Assembly: GCA_017472605.1 (NCBI GenBank) | Contig: JAFUPV010000046.1 | Span: forward strand, 1 to 64,000 | Direction of reading: 5' to 3' | Source of the DNA: Lachnospiraceae bacterium | GTDB lineage: Bacteria; Bacillota; Clostridia; Lachnospirales; Lachnospiraceae | DNA: 64,000 nucleotides | Shown here: in pieces, positions 50,780-60,473 of the stretch | How the letters are laid out: each line of letters begins with the position of its first letter | How positions within the stretch are numbered: position 1 is the stretch's first letter | Made by a program: the position numbers and the translations under genes | Notes under the pieces: model-generated | The model's input: the letters and a program-made list of their open reading frames with translations, nothing else | Database searches by the model: none | What the model was told of the DNA's origin: nothing

Positions 50780-51287
50780 GGGAATCTCCTTTCGCATGGG
50801 AATTGCTTTTTGCGGAACGAAAAACCAGAAGCTTACTGCCAAAATAGTTGATGATCAGAACAATGACATTGCATCCGATCTTCATCAGCGGTTCATTCCA
50901 GCAAAACAGGTCAACGGTCAGGATCATGAGCACCAGGTTGACCACATAGGAAAAAATCCGGCAGGAGAAGAACGGGATCAGTTCCCGTCTCAGACCTTCG
51001 ATCGACCAGTCTGTGCTCAGAAACACAAATACCTTGTTAACAAAATAAGCAAACAGAACAGCCAGGATCCAGGCAACGGTTGTTGAGATCCCGGTGCTGA
51101 TGCCGATGGCCTTGCAGACAAAGTAGGTGACATAGTCCACAAGTGTGGTCAGGACACCACAGATCAGATAGCTGATCACTTCGTAGGTACAGAACCTGGA
51201 CAGAAGCGGATTTGATGCTGCCCATCGGCTGATCCTGAGATTGACAGCCCACCGGATCAGTGGATGCTGCAGAACTTTCTCCTTCAT
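50769..51287 (-). CDS. GtrA family membrane protein
   Basis: 172 residues from ATG at 51287, 7 nt after GAGG; the ATG at 51293 is too close. Four membrane spans (YEVISYLICGVLTTLVDYVT..., TVAWILAVLFAYFVNKVFVF, YVVNLVLMILTVDLF, NVIVLIINYFGSKLLVF) with the GtrA pattern G...T..DY...N....F..... GtrA proteins take part in moving undecaprenyl-linked sugars. The 3' end overlaps yfhO by 11 nt, which suggests coupled expression and function in the same envelope modification. Confidence 0.9.
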   Translation of the reverse strand: MKEKVLQHPLIRWAVNLRISRWAASNPLLSRFCTYEVISYLICGVLTTLVDYVTYFVCKAIGISTGISTTVAWILAVLFAYFVNKVFVFLSTDWSIEGLRRELIPFFSCRIFSYVVNLVLMILTVDLFCWNEPLMKIGCNVIVLIINYFGSKLLVFRSAKSNSHAKGDSHEN

Positions 51288-51312
51288 TATCATACCTCAT
51301 TTCTTTCCTTTT

Positions 51313-51334
51313 CGTGTACAAAAACAGATACACG
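51313..51334 (-). promoter_or_regulatory. Inverted repeat before gtrA
   Basis: CGTGTA (51313-51318) and TACACG (51329-51334) around 10 nt lie about 25 nt upstream of the gtrA start. Possible operator or leader hairpin. In the rest of the 51288-51648 gap I see a TATAAT-like element near 51420 and a CGGTG/CACCG hairpin near 51500, but no gene. Confidence 0.4.
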
Positions 51335-51648
51335 GGCACATTTAAGAACGTGAAAATGACTTGCCGGAATCATCCGAAGATTTCTGAATCTGGCTCTTTA
51401 CTTATTTCTGGATTTCGAATATAATAAAGACATTATGCACGGTTTCCGTCTTGCCTGATTCGGCAGGAAACAGTACAAGTATTGTCATGTTCACAGGCGG
51501 TGAAACACACCGCTTCCTATTTTAATATAGAGTGCAGAAAAAGTAAATCACTTTATTGCAAAACAATTTGAACAATGAGTGAAAATCCGGCAAAGAATTG
51601 CCTTGCAGGAATTTGCCGGATCTCACATAAATGAAAGGAGTCTGTCCC

Positions 51649-52590
51649 ATGGATCAGGAGGAGCGCCGCAGGGCAATGTTACGGCAGCGAGGAGAACTCA
51701 GTGAAGAGACCAGCAAAACGCGTGCCCCAAAGAAAACCTCATTATCCAGCCGAAAGCTGGCTGCACGAAAGAGACAGCAGAGACAGCAGTACATCCGGCT
51801 CGGCCTATATGCCGGAGCAGTCATCATTGTCATTCTGGTCATCATTTCTCTGTTTACCGGAGGCAACGAAAAAAATCCAAAAGAAACCGATGCAATCGAA
51901 GCTGGTGCAACGGTAGGGGAAAGCGAAGAAATAAGCAGCCAGGAGGAAGAAAACGAATCCACACTGGAGACAACCGAAGAAACGACTGAAAAAACAACGG
52001 AAGAACCAACGACTCAAAAGCAGACAGAAAGCAATGCGAAAAATCCGCTGAACGTTGTGATTCCCCGCTGGATCGAACAGAATTTTATCCGGATCAATGA
52101 ATTTTCCAGACCATGCATTGCTCTGAACGAAGTAAAGTACATCGCCATCCACTGGGTCGGCAATCCCGCGACCACAGCAATCAACAACCGCAACTATTTT
52201 GATCATCTCGGTGATCCGGAGGATCCTGCCTACGGAAAGACCCATGCCAGCGCCCAGTTTGTCATCGGTCTCAATGGAGAAATCATTCAGTGCATGCCGC
52301 TGAACGAGCTTGCCTACGCGGTGGGAGATGCCTACAATCCCTACACGCTTTCCATTGAAGTCTGCCATCCGGACTGGGACGGTAAATTCACAGATGTGAC
52401 CTATCAGTCACTGGTAAAGCTGACTGCCTGGCTGATGCAGCAGTTTAATCTGGACATTGACAGTGTGCTCCGTCACTACGACTGCACCGAAAAAGAGTGC
52501 CCGAAGTACTATGTGACCAATCCGCAGGCGTGGGAACAGCTGAAACAGGACATTGTGAACTACAGCAATTCCCATCCCGGTATTCTGTAA
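51649..52590 (+). CDS. N-acetylmuramoyl-L-alanine amidase (Amidase_2/PGRP), membrane-anchored
   Basis: 313 residues from ATG 51649, 8 nt after AAAGGAG; the in-frame ATG at 51631 overlaps that site. A basic cytoplasmic segment (1-50), a membrane span (LGLYAGAVIIVILVIISLFTG, about 50-70), a Thr/Glu linker and the amidase domain (about 140-310). Zinc ligands are seen in VKYIAIHWVGN (His), VLRHYDCTEKECPKYY (His and Cys), and the catalytic region TLSIEVCHPDWDGKFT. It cuts between MurNAc and L-Ala of peptidoglycan at the outer membrane face. The neighbouring gtrA-yfhO unit is divergent, so the two may share a regulatory gap. Confidence 0.88.
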   Translation: MDQEERRRAMLRQRGELSEETSKTRAPKKTSLSSRKLAARKRQQRQQYIRLGLYAGAVIIVILVIISLFTGGNEKNPKETDAIEAGATVGESEEISSQEEENESTLETTEETTEKTTEEPTTQKQTESNAKNPLNVVIPRWIEQNFIRINEFSRPCIALNEVKYIAIHWVGNPATTAINNRNYFDHLGDPEDPAYGKTHASAQFVIGLNGEIIQCMPLNELAYAVGDAYNPYTLSIEVCHPDWDGKFTDVTYQSLVKLTAWLMQQFNLDIDSVLRHYDCTEKECPKYYVTNPQAWEQLKQDIVNYSNSHPGIL

Positions 52591-52629
52591 ATCGTATTGA
52601 ATTCTGTACAATTTTACGGGTTAAAGCAC

Positions 52630-52658
52630 TTTACAATCCGTTTGAATCGAGATAGAAT
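52630..52658 (+). promoter_or_regulatory. Promoter of ackA
   Basis: TTTACA (52630-52635), 17-nt spacer, TAGAAT (52653-52658). Confidence 0.8.
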
Positions 52659-52704
52659 ATAGATAAGTCAAAGCCGCGGACAAGCGGCAGAATGGAGGAT
52701 ATGA

Positions 52705-53892
52705 ATGAAAGTTTTAGTTATTAACTGCGGCAGCTCTTCTTTAAAGTATCAGCTGATCGATTCTGAGACAGAGCAGGTTCTGGCAAAAGGTATTTGCGAG
52801 CGTATCGGCATCGATGGCGTGCTGACTCACAAGCCGACCGGAAAGACACCGGTTAAGCTTCAGACCGCAATGCCGACCCATACAACAGCAGTAAGCCTTG
52901 TTCTCGAGCAGCTGACAGACAAAGAGAACGGTGTGATCGCGTCTCTGGACGAGATCGGCGCAGTTGGTCACAGAGTTGTTCACGGCGGTGAGAAATTCGC
53001 TTCTTCCGTTGTAATCAACGATGAAGTAATGGCTCAGGTTGAAGCCTGCAACGACCTTGCTCCTCTTCACAACCCGGCAAACATCATCGGTATCAATGCC
53101 TGCAAGGAACTGATGCCAAACGTTCCGATGGTAGGTGTGTTTGACACCGCGTTCCATCAGACCATGCCGAAGGAAGCGTACATGTACGGTCTCCCATACG
53201 AATACTATGAGAAGTACGGCGTTCGCCGCTACGGCTTCCACGGAACAAGCCACAGCTTCGTTTCCAAGAGAACCGCAGAGCTCCTTGGCAAGAAGCCGGA
53301 AGAGCTGAATGTGATCGTCTGCCATCTGGGCAACGGTTCCTCCATCAGCGCAGTTAAGGGCGGCAAGTGTGTTGATACCTCCATGGGTCTGACTCCTCTG
53401 GAAGGTGTTCCGATGGGAACCAGAAGCGGAAGCATCGACCCGGCTATCGTTGAGTTCATTGCAAACAAGGAGAACATGGATGTTCATCAGGTTCTGAATG
53501 TGCTGAACAAGAAGTCTGGCGTTGAGGGCGTTTCCGGTGTATCCAGCGACTTCCGTGATCTGGACAATGCTTCCAAAGAAGGAAACGAGCGCGCTGCAAT
53601 CGCCGTTAAGATGTTCTCTTACAGCGTTGCCAAGTACATCGGTGCTTATGCAGCAGCCATGAATGGTGTTGATGCCATCGCGTTCACTGCCGGTGTAGGT
53701 GAGAACGACGGTGTTGTTCGCGCACAGATCTGCAGCTACCTGGGATACCTTGGTGTTGTGATCGACGATGAGAAGGTTTATCAGCGTGGAGTCGAGCAGG
53801 AAGTAAGCAAGCCGGAGTCCAAGGTTCGCGTTATGGTAGTTCCGACCAACGAGGAGCTGGCGATCGCTCGCGAAACCGTAGCTTTGCTGTAA
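52705..53892 (+). CDS. ackA: Acetate kinase
   Basis: 395 residues. It makes acetate and ATP from acetyl phosphate. [18 protein letters not shown] at the N-terminus, [50 protein letters not shown] and [10 protein letters not shown] are all characteristic; the substrate-binding Arg and catalytic Asp/Arg positions ([21 protein letters not shown]) are kept. No pta gene lies next to it, although ackA is often the second gene of pta-ackA. Codon use is strongly biased towards GTT, ATC and CTG, as in highly expressed genes such as dnaK here. Confidence 0.97.
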   Translation: MKVLVINCGSSSLKYQLIDSETEQVLAKGICERIGIDGVLTHKPTGKTPVKLQTAMPTHTTAVSLVLEQLTDKENGVIASLDEIGAVGHRVVHGGEKFASSVVINDEVMAQVEACNDLAPLHNPANIIGINACKELMPNVPMVGVFDTAFHQTMPKEAYMYGLPYEYYEKYGVRRYGFHGTSHSFVSKRTAELLGKKPEELNVIVCHLGNGSSISAVKGGKCVDTSMGLTPLEGVPMGTRSGSIDPAIVEFIANKENMDVHQVLNVLNKKSGVEGVSGVSSDFRDLDNASKEGNERAAIAVKMFSYSVAKYIGAYAAAMNGVDAIAFTAGVGENDGVVRAQICSYLGYLGVVIDDEKVYQRGVEQEVSKPESKVRVMVVPTNEELAIARETVALL

Positions 53893-53907
53893 TCAGAATT
53901 CTGACAT

Positions 53908-53949
53908 AAATCCGGCGGAACCTGTCACTTGCATGTTCGCCCGGATGGA
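53908..53949 (+). repeat. 42-nt dispersed repeat, copy 1
   Basis: Starts AAATCCGGCGGAACCTGTCA and ends CCCGGATGGA; 36 of 42 positions match 61161-61202. Ends can pair (ATCCGG/CCGGAT). It lies between the ackA stop and its terminator. Confidence 0.7.
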
Positions 53950-53961
53950 GAAATAAAACGA

Positions 53962-54006
53962 AAAGACACGATGTCACCGAATCAGGAAACATCGTGTCTT
54001 TCTTTT
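53962..54006 (+). terminator. Terminator after ackA
   Basis: AAAGACACGATGT (53962-53974) and ACATCGTGTCTTT (53989-54001) are perfect 13-bp complements, followed by C and T4. Confidence 0.85.
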
Positions 54007-54090
54007 ATGCGGGCAGTGGGTCGGGCGCATCCGGAAAGCAGGGCAAAGACGCCTGCGCACGCATCCGGCGTCACCCGGAAACCAGGCCCC

Positions 54091-55119
54091 CTACTTTTCA
54101 GAAGACGTTTCTTCCATATAAGAAAGAACCATCGCCAGTTCATCCTCGTACATGCAGTACAGCGGATCCGCCGCTTTCACATGATTTAGCACCTCCTCAA
54201 AAGGCATCCAGCAGACGGATTCCACCTCCGCTTCCTGTAATTGGAGACTGTCCGTGTCCAATGGCTTCTCATACACATAAACTGTACTGATTTCACGATT
54301 GCGAAACGGCTTTCCATAAAACGTATCTTCACAATAACCGTGATGATAACCAACAAAAGCCAGATCGGTGGCCTGCGCAGAGATTCCCAGTTCCTCCTCC
54401 TGCTCCCGCAGAGCGGCTTCCTCAAAATCCTGTCCGGCTGACAGGTGTCCTGCAGAAGACGTGTCAAAACAGCCAGGATGGGCATCCTTATTGGTGCTGC
54501 GCTTCTGGAGCAGCACCTCAAATTTACCGGCTGCCAGCCGCCGGACAATCCAGATATGAGCCGTTCCGTGAAGAGAACCATCCAGATGGGCAAGTGTCCG
54601 CTCCTTCACCTCACCGGTGCAGCTGCCGTCCGGGCGGCGGATGTCAAACAGCTCCAGCCGTTTTCCGTCCAGAAACGCCTCTCTCAGCTGATCCTGCTCG
54701 TAGCAAAGCTTCAGCGAGAAAAACGGCTGACCATCCGCAAGCAGACGAAGAAAAATCCGGTCTCCGTCCCACAGCGGCAGACTCATCACTTCCGACTTTG
54801 GAATCCACTTCAACACACCCTCCTGACAGTCGGTCAGTTCCCCATCGAACCGGTCTGCTGTATACAGACACATATACTCCGACTGATCCCCCGGCGTATT
54901 CACAAACGTGACAAGTCCGCGAAACTGCCATCCTGTCAGCGTCAGACCTGTTTCCTCCCGTGTCTCCCGCAAAATACATTCCTCCGGACTTTCACCCGGT
55001 TCAAAGTGCCCTCCGACACCGATCCACTTTCCTTTATTAATATCCTGCTTCTTCTTAATCCGATGAAGCATCAGAAAACAGTCATCCGCTTCAATATAGC
55101 ACAGGGTTGTTAACTTCAT
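54091..55119 (-). CDS. Double-NUDIX hydrolase fusion
   Basis: 342 residues from ATG at 55119 after GAGGAGGAA. Residues 1-155 form a MutT-like NUDIX domain with the full box GHFEPGESPEECILRETREE followed by TGL. Residues 165-340 form a second NUDIX domain of the IDI/YfcD type (HIWIVRR, LLQKRSTNKDAHPGCFDTSS, AGHLSAGQDFEEAALREQEE, LGI). The first box is typical of 8-oxo-dGTP or nucleotide hydrolases; the second resembles enzymes acting on isopentenyl diphosphate or unknown substrates. Each alone is common, while the two fused in one chain is less so. No interruption lies between them, so it is a real fusion. Confidence 0.88.
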   Translation of the reverse strand: MKLTTLCYIEADDCFLMLHRIKKKQDINKGKWIGVGGHFEPGESPEECILRETREETGLTLTGWQFRGLVTFVNTPGDQSEYMCLYTADRFDGELTDCQEGVLKWIPKSEVMSLPLWDGDRIFLRLLADGQPFFSLKLCYEQDQLREAFLDGKRLELFDIRRPDGSCTGEVKERTLAHLDGSLHGTAHIWIVRRLAAGKFEVLLQKRSTNKDAHPGCFDTSSAGHLSAGQDFEEAALREQEEELGISAQATDLAFVGYHHGYCEDTFYGKPFRNREISTVYVYEKPLDTDSLQLQEAEVESVCWMPFEEVLNHVKAADPLYCMYEDELAMVLSYMEETSSEK

Positions 55120-55229
55120 GTTCCTCCTCCTCGCATTCGAATAGAATCCCTTCTGTGCCCAGTATATCAGTCTCTTTCTTCGATGTCCAACATTTATTTT
55201 TATTTTCACTTTTCTATTTTGCATTGTTA

Positions 55230-55238
55230 TGATATAAT
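55230..55238 (+). promoter_or_regulatory. Extended -10 promoter of lepA-hemW
   Basis: TGA-TATAAT (55230-55238); no clear -35 at the usual distance. Confidence 0.55.
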
Positions 55239-55329
55239 TCTGAACAGTGATTTACCGGAAGAGGATGCACAGCTTCACTTTTCAGGGACAGGACACTCAA
55301 CGGTAATTCGTACTGTAATATAGAAAGGC

Positions 55330-57156
55330 ATGGTGGTTTTTATTAATCAGTTAGATCAGAGCAAAATCAGAAATTTCTGTATCATTGCCCACATCGACCA
55401 CGGCAAATCCACGCTGGCTGACCGTATCATTGAGCATACCGGTCTGCTGACAAGCCGTGAGATGCAGGAGCAGATACTTGACAATATGGACCTGGAGAGA
55501 GAACGCGGTATCACAATCAAGTCCCAGGCGGTTCGCACCATTTATCGTGCAAAAGACGGTCAGGAGTATATTTTCAACCTGATCGATACGCCAGGTCATG
55601 TTGACTTTAACTACGAGGTGTCCAGAAGCCTTGCTGCCTGCGACGGAGCAATCCTTGTTGTAGATGCGGCGCAGGGAATTGAAGCGCAGACACTGGCAAA
55701 TGTCTACCTGGCCCTGGACCATGATCTGGACGTTTTCCCGGTCATCAACAAGATCGATCTGCCCAGTGCGGAGCCGGATCGCGTGGCTGCCGAGATTGAA
55801 GACATCATCGGTCTGGAAGCGGAAGATGCCCCGCGCATTTCCGCCAAGAACGGAATCAACATCGAAGACGTTCTGGAAGCGGTCGTAGAAAAAGTGCCGG
55901 CGCCGAAGGGAGATCCCAGCGCACCGTTAAAGGCACTGATCTTCGACTCGGTATATGATTCCTATAAAGGCGTCATCATTTTCTGCCGTATCATGGAGGG
56001 AAGCGTCCGCAAAGGAACACAGATCCGCATGATGGCAACCGGAGCGTGTGAGCAGGTGGTTGAAGTCGGCTATTTCGGAGCCGGTCAGTTTATTCCCTGC
56101 GAAGAACTGTCAGCCGGCATGGTAGGCTATATCACAGCAAGCATCAAAAACGTGCGCGACACCCGCGTCGGTGATACCATTACCGACAATGAAAAACCGG
56201 CTGCCGAACCGCTGCCGGGCTATAAGAAGGTTCTCCCGATGGTTTACTGCGGTCTCTACCCGGCGGACGGAGCAAAATACGGCGATCTGCGTGATGCCCT
56301 GGAGAAGCTGCAGCTGAACGATGCAGCACTTCAATATGAACCGGAGACCTCCGCAGCGCTTGGATTCGGTTTCCGCTGCGGTTTCCTCGGTCTTCTCCAT
56401 CTGGAAATCATCCAGGAACGTCTGGAACGTGAATACAACCTGGATCTGGTGACGACGGCGCCCGGCGTTGTCTATCACATTTATAAGCAGGATGGAACCA
56501 TGATGGAGCTGACCAACCCCTCCAACATGCCGGATCCGTCGGAAATCGAGCACATGGAGGAGCCGATGGTAAGCGCTCAGATCATGGTGACCAGCACCTA
56601 CATCGGAGCCATCATGGATCTTTGTCAGGAGCGACGCGGTGTCTACCTTGGCATGGAATACATCGAAGAGGGACGTGCGCTCCTTCGCTATGATCTGCCG
56701 CTGAACGAGATCATCTATGACTTCTTCGACGCGCTGAAGTCCCGTTCCCGCGGTTATGCGTCCTTTGACTATGAGCTGAAGGGTTATGTACCATCTGAAC
56801 TGGTCAAGCTGGACATTCTGGTAAACCGTGAGCAGGTGGACGCGCTGTCCTTCATCGTCTTTGCGGAAAGTGCCTATGAGAGGGGAAGAAAGATGTGTGA
56901 GAAGCTGAAGGAAGAAATTCCGCGTCAGCTGTTTGAAATCCCGATCCAGGCTGCCATCGGAAGCAAGATTATTGCCCGTGAAACAGTCAAAGCGATGCGC
57001 AAGGACGTTCTTGCCAAGTGCTATGGCGGAGACATCACCAGAAAGAAGAAGCTGCTGGAGAAGCAGAAAGAAGGTAAGAAGCGCATGCGCATGGTAGGAA
57101 ACGTGGAGATTCCGCAGAAGGCCTTCATGAGCGTGCTGAAGCTGGACGAGGATTAA
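55330..57156 (+). CDS. lepA: Elongation factor 4
   Basis: 608 residues. GTPase that back-translocates or remodels ribosomes. G1 [15 protein letters not shown]2 [10 protein letters not shown]3 DTPGHVDF, G4 NKIDLPSA near the N-terminus; LepA-specific C-terminal part with [20 protein letters not shown] and [23 protein letters not shown] after GAAAGGC, a modest ribosome site. The hemW gene starts 3 nt after its stop, the usual order in Firmicutes. Confidence 0.97.
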   Translation: MVVFINQLDQSKIRNFCIIAHIDHGKSTLADRIIEHTGLLTSREMQEQILDNMDLERERGITIKSQAVRTIYRAKDGQEYIFNLIDTPGHVDFNYEVSRSLAACDGAILVVDAAQGIEAQTLANVYLALDHDLDVFPVINKIDLPSAEPDRVAAEIEDIIGLEAEDAPRISAKNGINIEDVLEAVVEKVPAPKGDPSAPLKALIFDSVYDSYKGVIIFCRIMEGSVRKGTQIRMMATGACEQVVEVGYFGAGQFIPCEELSAGMVGYITASIKNVRDTRVGDTITDNEKPAAEPLPGYKKVLPMVYCGLYPADGAKYGDLRDALEKLQLNDAALQYEPETSAALGFGFRCGFLGLLHLEIIQERLEREYNLDLVTTAPGVVYHIYKQDGTMMELTNPSNMPDPSEIEHMEEPMVSAQIMVTSTYIGAIMDLCQERRGVYLGMEYIEEGRALLRYDLPLNEIIYDFFDALKSRSRGYASFDYELKGYVPSELVKLDILVNREQVDALSFIVFAESAYERGRKMCEKLKEEIPRQLFEIPIQAAIGSKIIARETVKAMRKDVLAKCYGGDITRKKKLLEKQKEGKKRMRMVGNVEIPQKAFMSVLKLDED

Positions 57157-57159
57157 CCG

Positions 57160-58410
57160 ATGGAAGCGAGGAAACTTGGCCTTTATCTCCACATCCCGTT
57201 CTGTGTGCGAAAATGCAATTACTGCGATTTCCTGTCGGCACCGTCGGACGAGGAATCACGAAGCGTCTATGTGAATGCGCTGTGTCATCAGATTCGGGAA
57301 GCCGGAGCGAAGATGAAATCCTCCTATGCGGTGGATACCATCTTCTTCGGCGGAGGAACGCCGTCCATCCTGACAGGAGAGCAGCTGGCACAGATTCTTG
57401 GTGAAATGAAGGCGTCCTTTCTGGTAGCAGAGGATGCGGAGATCACCATTGAGTGCAATCCGGGAACTGCAGATTGCAGGAAGCTGAAGCAGCTTCGCCA
57501 GGCGGGCTTCAACCGGCTGAGCATCGGCCTGCAGACTGCGGATAACGATCAGCTGAAGCTTCTGGGGCGCATTCACACGTGGGAACAGTTCTGCCGGATA
57601 TGGGAGGAGGCTGCCGAAGCCGGCTTCACCAACTGCAGTGTGGATCTGATCAGTGCTTTGCCCGGGCAGACGGTGGAATCGCTGAGACAGACGCTGAATC
57701 AGGTTCTTACCCTGACACCGCCGCCGGCCCATCTGTCGGCATACAGCCTGATTGTGGAGGAGGGAACTCCGTTCTTTGAACGCTATGGAGACGGAAACGG
57801 TCTTCCCGATGAAGAGGAGACGCTGGCGATGGACCGGCTGATCTGGTCCGTCATGGAAGAATGGGGCTATGAGCGCTACGAGATTTCCAACTACGCAAAG
57901 CCGGGCTGTGCATCCCGTCATAACCGGAAATACTGGGACTGTGACGAGTATCTTGGTCTTGGTCTTGGCGCTTCTTCCTATTTAAGAAGCGACTGCGGCC
58001 TGTGTCAGAGTGTTCAGGGGACGGAAACAGAAGCAACGGAAAATGCGGCGGTTTCTTTGCAAAACCGGGAGAAAGAAGACAGTCGTTATGTGCGGCTCAA
58101 ATGCCGGTCCGGGCTAACCGCCTATTGGAATCAAAAGGAAGTCGGTTCGTGGTGGGAGGAAATTCTTCCGGTCACAAAGAAAGAGGAGATGGAGGAATAC
58201 ATGTTTCTCGGTCTTCGGAAAACAGAAGGAATTGCTGCCGATGCGTTTGAACAGCGGTTTGGCTGTCCGCCGGAAGAAATTTATGGAACGGTAATGGATA
58301 AGTACATTGGCCTGGGACTGATGGTTTGGGAGAGGAACCGGCTGTTTCTGACTCAGGCAGGCATGGAAGTTAGCAATCAGATCATGGCGGACTTCCTGCT
58401 GGATTCGTAA
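57160..58410 (+). CDS. hemW: Radical SAM heme chaperone HemW
   Basis: 416 residues. CVRKCNYCDF holds the Cx3Cx2C cluster-binding motif; FFGGGTPSIL, ECNPGTAD, RLSIGLQT and SAYSLIVEEGTPF follow, as in HemW. The longer N-terminal Cys of true HemN is missing, so it is not a coproporphyrinogen dehydrogenase. Known HemW proteins bind heme and deliver it to enzymes. A HemN_C-like C-terminal region is seen (MFLGLRKTEGIAADAFEQRF). It starts 3 nt after lepA, with GGATTAACCG as the gap, so translation is coupled. Confidence 0.92.
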   Translation: MEARKLGLYLHIPFCVRKCNYCDFLSAPSDEESRSVYVNALCHQIREAGAKMKSSYAVDTIFFGGGTPSILTGEQLAQILGEMKASFLVAEDAEITIECNPGTADCRKLKQLRQAGFNRLSIGLQTADNDQLKLLGRIHTWEQFCRIWEEAAEAGFTNCSVDLISALPGQTVESLRQTLNQVLTLTPPPAHLSAYSLIVEEGTPFFERYGDGNGLPDEEETLAMDRLIWSVMEEWGYERYEISNYAKPGCASRHNRKYWDCDEYLGLGLGASSYLRSDCGLCQSVQGTETEATENAAVSLQNREKEDSRYVRLKCRSGLTAYWNQKEVGSWWEEILPVTKKEEMEEYMFLGLRKTEGIAADAFEQRFGCPPEEIYGTVMDKYIGLGLMVWERNRLFLTQAGMEVSNQIMADFLLDS

Positions 58411-58460
58411 CTTCTTAAAAAATGAAATGCGGTGTTCGATGCCGCTGGAAAGGATAAAAC

Positions 58461-59069
58461 ATGTATCAGGTAAATCATGTGGTAAAGCTGGATGGAAAAA
58501 AGTTCTATGATGTTTCCCTCTGGAACATGTTCTGCAGAAAAAAGGCACTTTCGATCATGCTTCTGATCGTTTACGCAGTCGGTCTGAGTACCATTGCGAC
58601 TGCGATGCCGGCTCTGCGCTCCGGAAACACAAACGGATTCATCATGAATGCCGGAATCGGTATCATTGTGCTGATCATGACGTTGTACATGACTTACAAC
58701 AACATCAGCCGTCTGAAGCGTTCCTCACGCAACGAGGAATTTCTTGCCAAGACAGAAAAGCACATCAAAATGGATGAGGATCAGATCATCAACTACCGTG
58801 TCTCTGTCAGCGAGCAGATCAGCTATAAGTGGGATCAGGTTGTCGGCGTCTATGATCTGAAGGACGATGTCGTGTTCTGTATGAAAGACGAACAGATTCT
58901 TCTGCTGGAAAAAAGCAAGCTTGAGACAAAGGAGCTGGAGTTTATTCGCGCCAAGGCAGACGTGCGCATGCTCTGGAAGAAATCGGCTCCAATGGCTCTG
59001 TGGCTGGTGATCGCAGCGGTGGTGACAGTTGTCTGCGTTGCTGTCGGTGTTACACTTTATTTCGGATAA
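58461..59069 (+). CDS. YcxB-like membrane protein
   Basis: 202 residues. Two membrane spans in the first half (ALSIMLLIVYAVGLSTIATA; GFIMNAGIGIIVLIMTLYMT) and one at the C-terminus (MALWLVIAAVVTVVCVAVGV). The central cytoplasmic part (MDEDQIINYRVSVSEQISYK, WDQVVGVYDLKDDVVFCM) has the pattern of YcxB-like C-terminal domains, where a short beta-rich module follows one or two spans. Function is unknown. It sits between hemW and the heat-shock locus and probably has no promoter of its own. Confidence 0.6.
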   Translation: MYQVNHVVKLDGKKFYDVSLWNMFCRKKALSIMLLIVYAVGLSTIATAMPALRSGNTNGFIMNAGIGIIVLIMTLYMTYNNISRLKRSSRNEEFLAKTEKHIKMDEDQIINYRVSVSEQISYKWDQVVGVYDLKDDVVFCMKDEQILLLEKSKLETKELEFIRAKADVRMLWKKSAPMALWLVIAAVVTVVCVAVGVTLYFG

Positions 59070-59248
59070 GCGTCTGTCCGAAAGATGATGGGAAACCGGA
59101 TCTGCGCAAACTGCGTGTGTTCCATTTCCTTTTCCAATGCCTTCCGGTTTCCGGCGGGCATTTTTCTTTGCGCGGCAGCATGTCCGGTCAGCCGGATCTG
59201 TGTTTGTGTTTTCTTCATAATGTTTATAGAAAGTTTTGAAAAAAGGTG

Positions 59249-59277
59249 TTGACATTCCTATAGGAACGTGCTATTTT
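59249..59277 (+). promoter_or_regulatory. Heat-shock promoter of hrcA operon
   Basis: TTGACA (59249-59254), 17-nt spacer, TATTTT (59272-59277), directly before CIRCE. Confidence 0.8.
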
Positions 59278-59284
59278 ATAGATG

Positions 59285-59311
59285 TTAGCACTCGGGTATG
59301 TTGAGTGCTAA
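59285..59311 (+). promoter_or_regulatory. CIRCE element
   Basis: TTAGCACTC (59285-59293), 9 nt, GAGTGCTAA (59303-59311): the perfect consensus binding site of HrcA, at the transcript start. The operon is therefore repressed by its own first product. Confidence 0.98.
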
Positions 59312-59380
59312 TAAATGGAAAGCAGATACAATTTGAACAATTCGTTCAATGGAGTCTGTTTTACGAAGGGAGTGAGCAAA

Positions 59381-60415
59381 TTGGAACTGGATGACAGAAA
59401 ATGGAAAATCTTCCATGCGATCATTAAGAACTATCTGGAGACCGGCGAACCGGTTGGCTCACGTACGATTTCCAAGTACACGGATCTGAATCTCAGTTCC
59501 GCGACGATCCGGAACGAGATGGCCGATCTGGAGGAGATGGGACTGATCATTCAGCCTCACACCTCTGCCGGAAGAATTCCTTCCGATAAAGGCTATCGTC
59601 TCTATGTTGACCGGATGATGGCGGAAAAAGACAAAGAAGCCACAGAGATGAACAAAATGCTGATCAACCGGGTAGACCGTCTGGAGCTGGTGCTCAAGCA
59701 GCTTGCAAAGCTTCTTGCCAACAACACCAACTATGCAGCAATGATTTCCGGTCCTCAGTACCACGGCAACAAGCTGAAGTTTCTTCAGCTGTCCAAAGTG
59801 GAAGCGGGAAAGCTTCTTGCAGTTATTGTCGTGGAAGGCAACATCGTTAAGAACACCATCCTCGACATCGACGAGGAAGTGACAGAAGAAGGTCTTCTGA
59901 AACTGAATGTGCTTCTCAACAGTGCCTTAAACGGGCTGACGATCGATCAGATCAATCTGAACCTGATCACGCAGCTTCGTGAAGAAGCCGGTGAGTACAG
60001 CAGTGTGGTGGCAAGTGTACTGGAAGCAGTCGCGGACGCAATTAAGTATGAAGCCGAGCGCCCTCAGATCTACACCAGCGGCGCAACCAACATCTTCCGC
60101 TACCCGGAGCTGGTTGATAATGAAAACGCCAGCCGCCTGATCTCCACTCTGGAAGAGAAGGAACAGCTTGCCAAGCTTCTTCAGACCAGTGAAGACAGGG
60201 AACAGGGCAATGAGATCCAGGTCTACATCGGCGAGGACTCCAAGGTGCAGAACATGGAGGACTGCAGTGTCATTACTGCCAGATACAATCTGGGCGATGG
60301 TCTTACCGGAACGGTCGGTGTCATCGGACCGAAGCGGATGGACTATGAAAAGGTAGTCGGCACGCTGAAAACTCTGCGTGAGCAGCTGGATGATATTTAT
60401 AAGAAAAAAGAATAA
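59381..60415 (+). CDS. hrcA: Heat-inducible transcription repressor HrcA
   Basis: 344 residues from a TTG at 59381, 8 nt after AAGGGAG (59366-59372). The product begins MELDDRKWKIFHAIIKNYLE, as usual for HrcA; the in-frame ATG at 59315 would add 22 unrelated residues and lacks a ribosome site. N-terminal winged helix (GSRTISKYTDLNLSSATIRN), central GAF-like domain and the C-terminal GLTGTVGVIGPKRMDYEKVV motif. It represses hrcA-grpE-dnaK-dnaJ at the CIRCE site and is tuned by GroEL. Confidence 0.96.
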   Translation: MELDDRKWKIFHAIIKNYLETGEPVGSRTISKYTDLNLSSATIRNEMADLEEMGLIIQPHTSAGRIPSDKGYRLYVDRMMAEKDKEATEMNKMLINRVDRLELVLKQLAKLLANNTNYAAMISGPQYHGNKLKFLQLSKVEAGKLLAVIVVEGNIVKNTILDIDEEVTEEGLLKLNVLLNSALNGLTIDQINLNLITQLREEAGEYSSVVASVLEAVADAIKYEAERPQIYTSGATNIFRYPELVDNENASRLISTLEEKEQLAKLLQTSEDREQGNEIQVYIGEDSKVQNMEDCSVITARYNLGDGLTGTVGVIGPKRMDYEKVVGTLKTLREQLDDIYKKKE

Positions 60416-60473
60416 CTGTCCGTTCTGCAGTCAGGCAGACCGTTCAGAATGATAAAAGAAAGGCGGATCGATC

